Positions 1 to 6,462 of a DNA stretch of 6,462 nt are shown piece by piece (position 1 is the stretch's first letter; every line of letters begins with the position of its first letter). Position numbers and translations under genes: made by a program. The DNA comes from Spirochaetia bacterium (GTDB lineage Bacteria; Spirochaetota; Spirochaetia; Treponematales; Breznakiellaceae): positions 1 through 6,462 of the forward strand of contig BNVB01000102.1 of the NCBI GenBank assembly GCA_025997795.1, read 5' to 3'. The notes under the pieces were generated by a model. The model made no database searches. It had not been told where the DNA came from and saw only the letters and a list, made by a program, of their open reading frames with translations.

Positions 1-491
1 TGCTGTTCAAAAATGATAGTCAAAATTTGGACATAGCCGGTATTACTAATATAAATAATAATCAGGTAACTATCACCACTGCAAACAGCGGCAATATAAC
101 GCAGAGTGGAAACCCAATACTAACCGGGACTGGGACATTTACGGTAAACAGTGTCGGAGTGATAACGCTGAATACACAGAACAACAAGGTGCAAAAACTG
201 GAGATAACCGGGGCCGGCGGAGCGGTGCAGTTTAAAAATGATGGTCAGAATTTGGAAATAGCGGGTATTAGCGGAGTAGGAAACAACGCGGTAACTATCA
301 CCACGACAACCAGCGGAGGGGTAACGCAGAGCGGTATAATAACAACCGGGGCTGGGACATTTACGGTAAACAGTGTCGGAGTAATAACGCTGAATACACA
401 AAACAACAAGGTGCAAAAACTGGCAATAACCGGGGCCGGCGGAGCGGTGCAGTTTAAAAATGACGATCAGGATTTGGAAATAGCGGGTATT
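1..491 (+). repeat. In-frame tandem repeat array, 222-225 bp period, continuing upstream
   Basis: Nucleotides 122-269 recur at 344-491 with an offset of exactly 222 bp (74 codons). By hand alignment they differ at 8 of 148 positions, about 95% identity. A third, partial copy at 1-44 matches 226-269 with an offset of 225 bp and 6 differences. The encoded core is about 49 residues, running from TGxGTFTVNSVGVITLN through VQKLxITGAGGAVQFKND to LEIAGI. It is separated by a more variable ~25-residue linker of the VTITTxxSGxxTQSG type. Of the 8 differences, 3 are silent and 5 change four residues (T/A, E/A, G/D, N/D). After 491 the unit decays into unrelated VTIT-type sequence, so this is the 3' end of the array. 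The copy number upstream is unknown. Confidence 0.95.
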
Positions 492-3400
492 GTTACAAAT
501 GTGACAACACCACGTGATGTAACAATCACCATGACCGGAACAAACGGGGTAATCAATGTTACCGGCACCATTCAAAATGCCGGTACGGTAGCCCTGACAT
601 CTGCTAATGCTAAAAATATTACTATAGGTGCGGCGATCTCAAATATCACCCGCCTTGAGTTGATAGCCGGAACAAGCGTTTCTCCCGGGAATGTAGAAAT
701 AAATGCAATTGTAACAGTAACAGGAAATGGAACAGAAGGGAGTGGGACTGGCGGATCGGCTATTTATGTCAGCGCAGGGACTTTTTCGGGAAGTGGAAAT
801 ATTACACCCGGTACCGGTCAACTCTGTCTGTATATAAATCTTATGTCGTACACCGGCACTGTCGCTGGAAACCGTTTTCACTTACATCCCCGGAACAATG
901 GAGATGTGATTTATCGGAAAGGATTGGATGGCAGCGGAACGCCTCATGGTATTGCGTCTCCTTATTTATACATACAGTCAGATTTGAATATTGGTACAAC
1001 TCTTAATGTATCTGCGGGTACGAACAAAAATATTTATATTATTGATGTGGGCGATACAGTCACTGATCCTTCTTACTCCAGAAATGTTACGTTTAATAAT
1101 AACGGAAGCAGCGGTACCGGCTTTATTGAGTTTCGGGGCGATTATGGTTCCAGCGGAGCGCTTACCCTTAATCCCGGCACAAGCGGGGTCCGGCTTGCCG
1201 CCGGCGCGGCGATAGCTTTGGCCGGTCAGCCTTTCTCCCTGCCTGCTGCGCTTCCCGGAACCAGTAAAAACCTTACCCTTCTGGGAACGGGAACAACCAA
1301 CGCCAGTATTACTGCTGCGGACATTACCCTGGGCGGTACGGTTAATGGGACAACGGCGGGCAATAATAATTTACTCCTGGATGTTAGCAGCGTCGCAGGC
1401 TATACAATTTCCGTTACCGGTCCTGTGGGCGGTACAGTCCGTCTGGGTGATATAGAAGTCCGCAGTGTAAATACTGCTGCCAATGCGGTTACCTTCGGCG
1501 CAGTTACCGCCAAGAGTTACACCCAGACAGGGATGGGCGGCACAGGGGGAACCGGATCTACCCTTTTTAGCGGTGCTCAAAACTATTCCGGTAACTTCGC
1601 TTTTACAGGCGCAGCCCTGACAATAAACAACGCTATGACTGTCGGCGGATCAACAACCATTACCAATAGTCAAACTTTTACCAAAGCCGTCGCCGGAGGA
1701 AACATCAGTTCAACCGGCGCTTTTACCCAGACAACAAGCTCCGCAGGGACAAGTCTGATGGGAGCCGGTATTACAACTACCAATGCCGCCATTACCTTTC
1801 AAAATGGTCTGCAAATTACCGATTCCATTACCTTTAGCTCCGGGAATGGAAATGTAACTCTGCCCGCAGCAGTTACCAGCAGCGCAGCTAATCAAAATTT
1901 TACGGTTAGTTCCAGTAACACTAGTACTTTATACCTTGGAGGAACTACCACTACCGGAGATATTATAAACATCAGCGGCAGTTTCAACCGATCCGGTCCA
2001 AGCGAGGTCTATGGGGACATTGTAGCCGGAACAAACTCGTCAGTTGCCTATAGAATAGAATTTAGCGGTCCGGTACTCATCAGAACCAACAGCAGCGGAA
2101 TTAAACTTGACGCTTCTACTGTGCCAGGTACCGGAAACATTGATATCGCCGGTTTTATTGATGGAAACACAAAGAATCTTACCCTAACCGCATCCGGGGA
2201 TATTAACGTATCCGGGAAAGTCGGCGTTGCAGCCGCTGCTGATACTACCGGCACATCCCGGCTGGGCGCGCTCAATATTACTACCGCCGTTAATGCCACC
2301 TTTAACGGAGCTGTCTGGGCAGCGAGCTTTACCCAGGCCGCCGGTACAAGTACCACCTTTAACGGCGCTCAGGACTATACCGCTGGTTTCTCCTTTACCG
2401 GAAATGCATTAACGGTAAAGGACGCTCTTAACACTGATACGGATGCTGCTACCGATGGCGGACTTGCTGATGGTGCGATAAGCATTACCGGGAACTTTAC
2501 CGTTGGTCCAACAACCGGCAACATCCTTCCGGGCGGACCCGGGGGAACGCTGACGGTTACCGGCGATACCACCAACAACGGAACCATCACCGCCGGGCCT
2601 CTTACAACAGATGGCAGTACCGCTATTACCTTTAATGGAAATTACAATGGAAACGCTGGTAATCTAATCGGGAACAGTACAGCTTATCACCGGATACTGT
2701 TTTACGGTAATGCGCATCTTGGGAAATTTACCCATAATGGGGATATTGTTGTTCTTACTGGAACCTCGCACAATCTTAGTCAGAATTTTACTGCCGCCGA
2801 TTGGACAGCAACGCCCAGAAAGACTTTGGGCAGAGTTGAGATTAGCGCGGGTAATACCGTTACTCTGTCATCAGATATTTTCCAGGATTCGGAAAACCAG
2901 CCTGCCAGCCCTACAGGTTACGAACGCATTTTGCTTTTAGCCGGTACGAACAGTATTCTGAATACCGGCTCAGGATCTACCTGGGTTATGGGGCAAAATC
3001 AAACGCCTCCAACTAATACTATTACTATCAATAGTAATACCCGGCCTTTTGAAAACGGTTTCTACGGTTATAATGGAGATATTGTAATAAATGATGGCGC
3101 TAAATTAGAAACCGTCGATTTTTATAATGATCAGAATCATAAGGTAATACTTCCCGCAAGCGGCATGGCCAATATTGAAGCCTCCAGGCATGTATACTTG
3201 CAGGAATCGTTTCTTCCAACCTTGCCGGGAACCCTTACCAATTCTACCCTTACCATGACGGGAGTCGGAAATCTTGAAGTGCGTAATACTGCCAGTGTAC
3301 CTCAGGCAAATATCGGCAATTTTATCGCAAATGGTACTACCACTGTTTTGTCGAACCTTAACATCCGGGGAAATGTTGATATTGATAGTACCCTTAACGG

Positions 3401-5963
3401 CGGATCATCTCGGATACATATATTTCCACAAACCAATTCCGATCCCGGTCTTAAATGGGAACAGCATTCAGGCGGTACTTTTAATTATGGAGCCAGTACA
3501 GTTGAATTCGGCGACTCGTCATATCTCGGCCACACATACATCATTAAAGGCTCAAATACTACATGGTACGATTTTGTCTGCCATGAAACCAAGGCAGTAC
3601 TCAAATTTTCCAACTGGGCGACAGTTGGAAATGCCCATACAATATTTCACCGCTTTGAAATAATACCGAGCGATAGAAGCGCCACGGCAAATTCCATAAT
3701 ACTTACCCGAGAAACGCTTTATAATATGCCGATGCCGCCATATCCCAATCCCGATGCTAGTATACCCTGGATTCCTCCATCAACGGTAAATGAATATTTC
3801 TGGTCCTTTACGCTGGGTACCGCTGCTACCATGGACATAAACTATGTGGTAATTGAGTGGAGTTACTCTAGTACCAAGATTCCTGTGCCAACAGATGCAG
3901 GAAGCGGCGGTACCAGCTGGTATGTTTCCGCGTGGCCTTATGTGCTTATTGATGAAAATAACACCCCCGGTAGTACTACAGTTCCAGGTACCGGGTTTTA
4001 TGCCCATCTTGACGATACTAACAACCGCTGGAATGTAGACTGGTTTGTCTATAACAATTTTTTCTATGGGTTTACCGAAGATTCAGACCATAACGGCAAG
4101 ATAGATCGTCTGCGTCTGCAGTCAGCCTTTGAGCTTAACGGCAGTTTCACTGACTTTAGTGTTACCGTTCGCGATTACGATACTGGTACACCCTACGAAG
4201 TGACTGGTTATAGAAGGGTACAGGAAGACCCAACCTTCGGGTCTTATGATCTGGATTCAATATATGTATTTCTTAAGGAAAAAGCCTATACCGATACCGG
4301 GGCAACGCTCTACTGGCAAATAGATAAAAACGAAAGCCTTAAAGACCGGGCTTCGGAGAAAACAATTATTGGCAATCCACCGCCAAGAAATTCCACCGAT
4401 CCCGCTCAAGATAAAGGTATTACCCGGCGAATTACACCAAGCGAAGTTCAGGCGGGCATCCGGGGGGGTGCGGACACAGCCCCGCCGCGTATTACCTATG
4501 CCCTGGCAATTCCCGGCAACAGTGAGGTTTTTTTCCAAATGTCGGAACCGGTGTCCACAGGGGACATAAAAGTAGACGTTACTTATTTCTCAATTTCAGG
4601 CTCCTCACCTAACGCCATTAATAACAAAGAATTTACTTTTCCCCTGGGTTCGGGAAATTCCTATGACCTTACAGAACTGGCAGTCGGTACCGATACCTAT
4701 AAATTTACCATCAGTGATGTCTACGATCTGGCGGCACCAGCAGAAGATCTGTGCAGCCCCGCTCCCAGCAGGCCATACTTTTATATGTATCCCCACCCCA
4801 AATATCCGCAAAATTATAACTACGATGATCAAAGTGGCGGAGTTGGTCTATATGCCTTCCAGGAATATGTTCCACTAAACGGAAACACGCCGCCGCTTTC
4901 ACCGCCGCCAGCTTATCCATTGCTGCCTACCACCACCTGGATATTCCAGGGCCAACAACCCAATCCACGCAATACCTCTTACGATCGGGGTTCAGGCAAT
5001 CCAGCGGCAGAAGACCACCGGGCTACGGATGTCCTTATTTCCGTACCGCCTGTTAAAATAGACGACACCCAGTACTTTGTCTGGCCTCTCTGGGCAAAAT
5101 ATGATCAAAGAGCCGATCCCGGCACATTTACTGATTTTGGCCTTCCCGGTGGAGGTTATGGCTACATGGGCCCTTCGGGGGGAACTTCTATCGAAAGTGA
5201 TGTTATCTGGGATTTTACCGGTAAACGTTTTCTGGAACGGGATGACATTGTTATGCAATCGCGGGTCGGTGATGGTCTTGCGGCTAGTCCCAGTCTGGTA
5301 CATGTCTTTAATATACCGGATACCTATAGGGCTGCCAGAGTACACGGATCAACCGGGTTATGGTATCCGGGAACAGCTGTTAGCCCAAATCCGCCGTTTG
5401 TTAATCTGGTCCCCGGGTTTTATTCACCGACTCCGCCGACAGGAACATCATTAGTTCTCTCCGGCGGTACCCAATTGTTTAACACTCCCCCAAGCATTTT
5501 AAAGAAGGCCGAGTTTCCGGAAAAGGGTATGGTGGAATTCCTTTACCACCTGGGCAGCAGTACTCCGCCAGATCTCTTTGCAGCCCGCCTGGACATGGTA
5601 CCCGGCACCGCCATCCCCGGCGATTGGTACCGCAGGGTTAGACCTTTCAGCTTTGAGGTCCACGACATAACCCGCCAGCGCGGCGGCGTAACCATCCTTA
5701 ACAATGTCATTAACTCCGCACGGGGGGAACGGGTTTACCTGGACTATACCCTGGAAAAATCCGGCCGGGTTACCATCCAGGTCTTTACCCTTGACGGCAA
5801 CCTTGTCAAAGTGCTGGAACGAGGCAGTCAGGGCGCCGGAGACCACCGTGTTTCCTGGGATGGTTCCAACAACGGCGGCCGCCCGGTAGCCAGAGGCATG
5901 TACTTTATCCGCATCGTAGCACCGGACATTGACGAAATTCGTAAAGTTATGGTGGTTAAGTAA
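3..5963 (+). CDS. Giant repetitive beta-helix-type surface protein, 5'-truncated, FlgD-like C-terminus
   Basis: The reading frame is open from the window edge to TAA at 5961-5963, giving 1986 residues with the N-terminus missing; residues are numbered here from nt 3. The first codons (LFKND, then LDIAGI) continue the repeat array, so no start lies in the window. Residues 1-163 are near-identical ~74-residue repeats. Residues ~164-1230 are Thr/Gly/Asn/Ser-rich with alternating short hydrophobic strands, typical of filamentous-haemagglutinin or adhesin-like beta-helices. The C-terminal third is non-repetitive: a Trp/Tyr/Phe-rich stretch, a calcium-type loop at 1360, an Ig-like segment at ~1491-1578, a Pro-rich linker near 1624-1645, and a FlgD-Ig-like domain at ~1907-1986. 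Cysteine is very rare, as is usual in exported proteins of this kind. Inferred role: exported structural or adhesive surface protein; ligand unknown. Signal peptide and promoter are outside the window. Partial CDS confidence is very high; the functional label is moderate. Confidence 0.93.
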   Translation: MFKNDSQNLDIAGITNINNNQVTITTANSGNITQSGNPILTGTGTFTVNSVGVITLNTQNNKVQKLEITGAGGAVQFKNDGQNLEIAGISGVGNNAVTITTTTSGGVTQSGIITTGAGTFTVNSVGVITLNTQNNKVQKLAITGAGGAVQFKNDDQDLEIAGIVTNVTTPRDVTITMTGTNGVINVTGTIQNAGTVALTSANAKNITIGAAISNITRLELIAGTSVSPGNVEINAIVTVTGNGTEGSGTGGSAIYVSAGTFSGSGNITPGTGQLCLYINLMSYTGTVAGNRFHLHPRNNGDVIYRKGLDGSGTPHGIASPYLYIQSDLNIGTTLNVSAGTNKNIYIIDVGDTVTDPSYSRNVTFNNNGSSGTGFIEFRGDYGSSGALTLNPGTSGVRLAAGAAIALAGQPFSLPAALPGTSKNLTLLGTGTTNASITAADITLGGTVNGTTAGNNNLLLDVSSVAGYTISVTGPVGGTVRLGDIEVRSVNTAANAVTFGAVTAKSYTQTGMGGTGGTGSTLFSGAQNYSGNFAFTGAALTINNAMTVGGSTTITNSQTFTKAVAGGNISSTGAFTQTTSSAGTSLMGAGITTTNAAITFQNGLQITDSITFSSGNGNVTLPAAVTSSAANQNFTVSSSNTSTLYLGGTTTTGDIINISGSFNRSGPSEVYGDIVAGTNSSVAYRIEFSGPVLIRTNSSGIKLDASTVPGTGNIDIAGFIDGNTKNLTLTASGDINVSGKVGVAAAADTTGTSRLGALNITTAVNATFNGAVWAASFTQAAGTSTTFNGAQDYTAGFSFTGNALTVKDALNTDTDAATDGGLADGAISITGNFTVGPTTGNILPGGPGGTLTVTGDTTNNGTITAGPLTTDGSTAITFNGNYNGNAGNLIGNSTAYHRILFYGNAHLGKFTHNGDIVVLTGTSHNLSQNFTAADWTATPRKTLGRVEISAGNTVTLSSDIFQDSENQPASPTGYERILLLAGTNSILNTGSGSTWVMGQNQTPPTNTITINSNTRPFENGFYGYNGDIVINDGAKLETVDFYNDQNHKVILPASGMANIEASRHVYLQESFLPTLPGTLTNSTLTMTGVGNLEVRNTASVPQANIGNFIANGTTTVLSNLNIRGNVDIDSTLNGGSSRIHIFPQTNSDPGLKWEQHSGGTFNYGASTVEFGDSSYLGHTYIIKGSNTTWYDFVCHETKAVLKFSNWATVGNAHTIFHRFEIIPSDRSATANSIILTRETLYNMPMPPYPNPDASIPWIPPSTVNEYFWSFTLGTAATMDINYVVIEWSYSSTKIPVPTDAGSGGTSWYVSAWPYVLIDENNTPGSTTVPGTGFYAHLDDTNNRWNVDWFVYNNFFYGFTEDSDHNGKIDRLRLQSAFELNGSFTDFSVTVRDYDTGTPYEVTGYRRVQEDPTFGSYDLDSIYVFLKEKAYTDTGATLYWQIDKNESLKDRASEKTIIGNPPPRNSTDPAQDKGITRRITPSEVQAGIRGGADTAPPRITYALAIPGNSEVFFQMSEPVSTGDIKVDVTYFSISGSSPNAINNKEFTFPLGSGNSYDLTELAVGTDTYKFTISDVYDLAAPAEDLCSPAPSRPYFYMYPHPKYPQNYNYDDQSGGVGLYAFQEYVPLNGNTPPLSPPPAYPLLPTTTWIFQGQQPNPRNTSYDRGSGNPAAEDHRATDVLISVPPVKIDDTQYFVWPLWAKYDQRADPGTFTDFGLPGGGYGYMGPSGGTSIESDVIWDFTGKRFLERDDIVMQSRVGDGLAASPSLVHVFNIPDTYRAARVHGSTGLWYPGTAVSPNPPFVNLVPGFYSPTPPTGTSLVLSGGTQLFNTPPSILKKAEFPEKGMVEFLYHLGSSTPPDLFAARLDMVPGTAIPGDWYRRVRPFSFEVHDITRQRGGVTILNNVINSARGERVYLDYTLEKSGRVTIQVFTLDGNLVKVLERGSQGAGDHRVSWDGSNNGGRPVARGMYFIRIVAPDIDEIRKVMVVK
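1368..1649 (+). repeat. Diverged adhesin-type repeat, copy 1
   Basis: This encodes about 94 residues with the pattern NNLLLD, then ISVTGPVGG, RLGDIEV, AVTFGAVTAKSYTQTG, SGAQNYSGNFAFTGAALTI. The same order of motifs recurs at 2175-2432. The pattern (NLTL, then a G-rich turn, RLG, TFxGAV, SxTQ, TxFNGA, FTGxALT) is common in filamentous-haemagglutinin-like giant proteins, where each motif probably forms one or two beta-helix rungs. A Gly/Thr-rich insertion after SYTQTG (MGGTGGTGST) makes this copy slightly longer than copy 2. Confidence 0.7.
2175..2432 (+). repeat. Diverged adhesin-type repeat, copy 2
   Basis: This encodes about 86 residues: NLTLTASGDINVSGKVG, RLGALNI, NATFNGAVWAASFTQAAG, FNGAQDYTAGFSFTGNALTV. 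It aligns motif by motif with 1368-1649, about 270 residues earlier, but the DNA is strongly diverged. This copy is therefore much older than the near-identical copies at the left edge. The stretch between the two copies is of the same compositional type but does not align well with either. Confidence 0.7.
4080..4115 (+). other. Calcium-binding-type loop in the large protein (DSDHNGKID)
   Basis: Residues 1360-1371 read DSDHNGKIDRLR. The acidic and Asn residues at loop positions 1, 3, 5 and 9 around a central Gly match the DxDxNGxxD pattern of EF-hand, dockerin and thrombospondin-type calcium loops. The usual Glu at position 12 is Arg here, so it is not a complete EF-hand. It lies between an aromatic-rich block (NRWNVDWFVYNNFFYGF) and a probable beta-strand segment (FSVTVRDYDTG), as calcium loops often do at domain joints of exported proteins. 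Calcium binding is inferred from the motif alone. Confidence 0.6.
4473..4735 (+). other. Ig-like (Big_5-like) segment of the large protein
   Basis: Residues ~1491-1578 begin DTAPPRITYALAIPGNSEV and continue with FFQMSEPV and later LAVGTDTYKFTISDVYDLA. The order 'D.APP.I', then a strand ending in F.xSEPV, then a closing strand reaching a D.A motif, resembles bacterial Big_5 / SbsA-type Ig-like domains, which are common as stalk modules in surface proteins. This is recognition by eye without a profile search. The domain borders are approximate. Confidence 0.45.
5721..5960 (+). other. C-terminal FlgD-Ig-like domain
   Basis: Residues ~1907-1986 follow the FlgD-Ig pattern: VYLDYTLEKSGRVTIQVF, then LDGNLVKVL, a Gly-rich turn, WDGSNNGGRPVARGMYF with the WDG at 1952, and a final strand ending KVMVVK. 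The fold is known from the flagellar hook-cap protein FlgD and, separately, from the C-termini of many exported proteins in several phyla. It resembles the type IX secretion sorting domain in layout. Here it forms the extreme C-terminus of a giant non-flagellar protein, so a role in export, anchoring or assembly is more likely than a flagellar one. That role is inferred. Confidence 0.8.
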
Positions 5964-5996
5964 GCGGGCGGGAAGATTTTAATGTAAAGATAATAC

Positions 5997-6001
5997 GAGG
6001 T
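5997..6001 (+). promoter_or_regulatory. Ribosome binding site of the DUF2442 gene
   Basis: GAGGT lies 7 nt before the ATG at 6009 and supports that start. The 45-nt gap (5964-6008) shows no hairpin and no well-placed promoter. A GATAAT-like hexamer just upstream is too close to the ribosome binding site to serve. Read-through from the large gene is therefore possible. Confidence 0.75.
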
Positions 6002-6008
6002 AAAAAAT

Positions 6009-6263
6009 ATGATACCCAAAATTATTGATGTTGAAGCGATTGAAAACTATAAAATAAAATTGAATTATGAAACTGGTGAAATAAGGATATTTGATGTTTT
6101 GCCATATATTACCGGTACATGGTATAAGGAATTAAAAAATGACAGTTATTTTAAAACAATCCATATAAATTCAAACGGGAAAGGAATTGAATGGGAACAT
6201 GGACAAGATATTGCCCCTCATGAATTATATGATATGAGTATTTCTATAACTAAAAATATTTGA
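6009..6263 (+). CDS. DUF2442 domain-containing protein
   Basis: This is an 84-residue protein with ATG start and TGA stop. It spans the whole DUF2442 family length: an N-terminal PKIIDVEAIENYKIKLNY strand pair, GEIRIFDVLPYI, a WYKELKNDSYFKTIHI segment, and the characteristic end IEWEHGQDIAPHELYD. There is no signal peptide or membrane segment, so it is probably cytoplasmic. The family's biochemical role is not established. Members often sit next to DUF4160 genes in pairs proposed to be toxin-antitoxin-like, but no DUF4160 partner is visible on either side. By hand count the gene is about 27% G+C (69 of 255 nt), far below the upstream gene, which suggests a different origin. It starts 45 nt after the large gene's stop on the same strand, so co-transcription is possible, but a functional link is not implied. 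The family call is confident; the function is unknown. Confidence 0.9.
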   Translation: MIPKIIDVEAIENYKIKLNYETGEIRIFDVLPYITGTWYKELKNDSYFKTIHINSNGKGIEWEHGQDIAPHELYDMSISITKNI

Positions 6264-6371
6264 ACAGGAGGCGGGAGCTGCCGTGATATGTGTAGTTACC
6301 CTCTAATCTGGACTTATAGACAAAACCGAATTTACGGAGCCTGTAAAAATTTTAGTGTAAACGGTAAATCA

Positions 6372-6395
6372 TAGGGGGACTCTATCTTCCCCATA
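6372..6395. other. Stem-loop GGGGA/TCCCC
   Basis: GGGGA (6375-6379) can pair with TCCCC (6388-6392) across an 8-nt loop. A G-A mismatch and two further A-T pairs extend the base. No T-run follows on the + strand, so it does not look like a standard intrinsic terminator of the DUF2442 gene. Confidence 0.4.
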
Positions 6396-6409
6396 AATGA
6401 TTGCAAATT

Positions 6410-6431
6410 GATTGAGGGCAGCCCCCCAATC
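6410..6431. other. Stem-loop GATTGAGGG/CCCCCAATC
   Basis: The arms 6410-6418 and 6423-6431 pair over 9 positions with one A-C mismatch around a 4-nt CAGC loop. This is the strongest hairpin in the tail. It is followed by CCTAATAGG rather than a T-run, and on the opposite strand only a short AATTT follows. Terminator function is therefore doubtful on either strand. An RNA structure, a dispersed repeat or a mobile-element end are alternatives. Confidence 0.45.
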
Positions 6432-6462
6432 CCTAATAGGCATTGTCCACTTTCTGGAAATA

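Larger units (their letters stand above)
6264..6462. other. Non-coding tail with orphan AGGAGG; no supported gene
   Basis: No reading frame of useful length was found on either strand. A perfect AGGAGG (6266-6271) follows the DUF2442 stop by two nucleotides. The first GTG after it (6283) gives only 7 codons. An ATG at 6288, 16 nt away, gives 28 codons of unrecognised sequence ending at 6374. The rest contains two GC-rich stem-loops, listed separately. It may be the remnant of a lost downstream gene, or intergenic sequence before a gene outside the window. Confidence 0.5.

Noticed and set aside
27..29. TTG as a start codon of the large gene
   Set aside because: The frame is open upstream to the window edge, and the preceding codons (LFKNDSQN) continue the repeat unit. 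The TTG is an internal Leu.
120..575. 151-codon open frame on the minus strand
   Set aside because: It is the antisense image of the repeat array. It inherits the same duplication, has no ribosome binding site support, and its Cys/Tyr/His-rich product resembles nothing known to me.
3274..3663. 129-codon open frame on the + strand inside the large gene, and similar ones elsewhere
   Set aside because: It lies wholly within the well-supported large frame and shows no domain or start signal of its own. The same holds for the other overlapping frames of 60-125 codons.
5955..5961. GTTAAGT as the core of an integron attC site beside the DUF2442 gene
   Set aside because: The heptamer fits GTTRRRY, but no matching RYYYAAC at the right distance and no imperfect palindrome between them was found. 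It also overlaps the last codons of the large gene.
5964..6008. Intrinsic terminator or promoter between the two genes
   Set aside because: There is no inverted repeat with a T-run, and the only -10-like hexamer is too close to the ribosome binding site and lacks a -35 partner.
6288..6374. 28-codon ORF after the DUF2442 gene
   Set aside because: The AGGAGG is 16 nt away, the length is within chance, and the peptide is not recognised. It is kept only as part of the orphan ribosome-binding-site finding.

Overview
The window holds two genes on the + strand and a 199-nt tail with no convincing gene. The 3' end of a giant repetitive, probably surface-exposed protein fills nucleotides 3-5963; its 5' end lies outside the window. 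After a 45-nt gap comes a small AT-rich DUF2442 gene (6009-6263).

The giant protein has three parts. Nucleotides 1-491 are a tandem array of nearly identical 74-75-residue units that starts upstream of the window. Nucleotides ~500-3700 encode Thr/Gly/Asn-rich sequence typical of filamentous-haemagglutinin-like or adhesin-like beta-helix proteins, including two diverged ~90-residue repeats about 270 residues apart. Nucleotides ~3780-5960 encode a non-repetitive, aromatic- and proline-rich C-terminal third. It contains a DxDxNGxxD calcium-type loop, an Ig-like stretch resembling bacterial Big_5 domains, and a terminal FlgD-Ig-like domain ending in KVMVVK. I read it as an exported structural or adhesive protein, but no signal peptide is visible because the N-terminus is missing.

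No taxonomic marker gene is present. Moderate G+C in the large gene (hand-sampled 60-nt lines gave 33-55%), a giant beta-helix protein with a FlgD-like C-terminus, and a DUF2442 gene beside it would suit a host-associated spirochaete such as a gut Treponema. Other Gram-negative gut or environmental lineages cannot be excluded, so this is an inference.

No functional link between the two genes is evident. The DUF2442 gene is about 27% G+C by hand count, far below its neighbour, which suggests separate ancestry. The tail (6264-6462) carries a perfect but orphan AGGAGG after the DUF2442 stop and two GC-rich stem-loops without a U-tract. I see no CRISPR array, tRNA, rRNA or complete mobile element, and no clearly new system. 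The best leads are features of the giant gene that could generate variation: in-frame long repeats and two 7-nt homopolymers.
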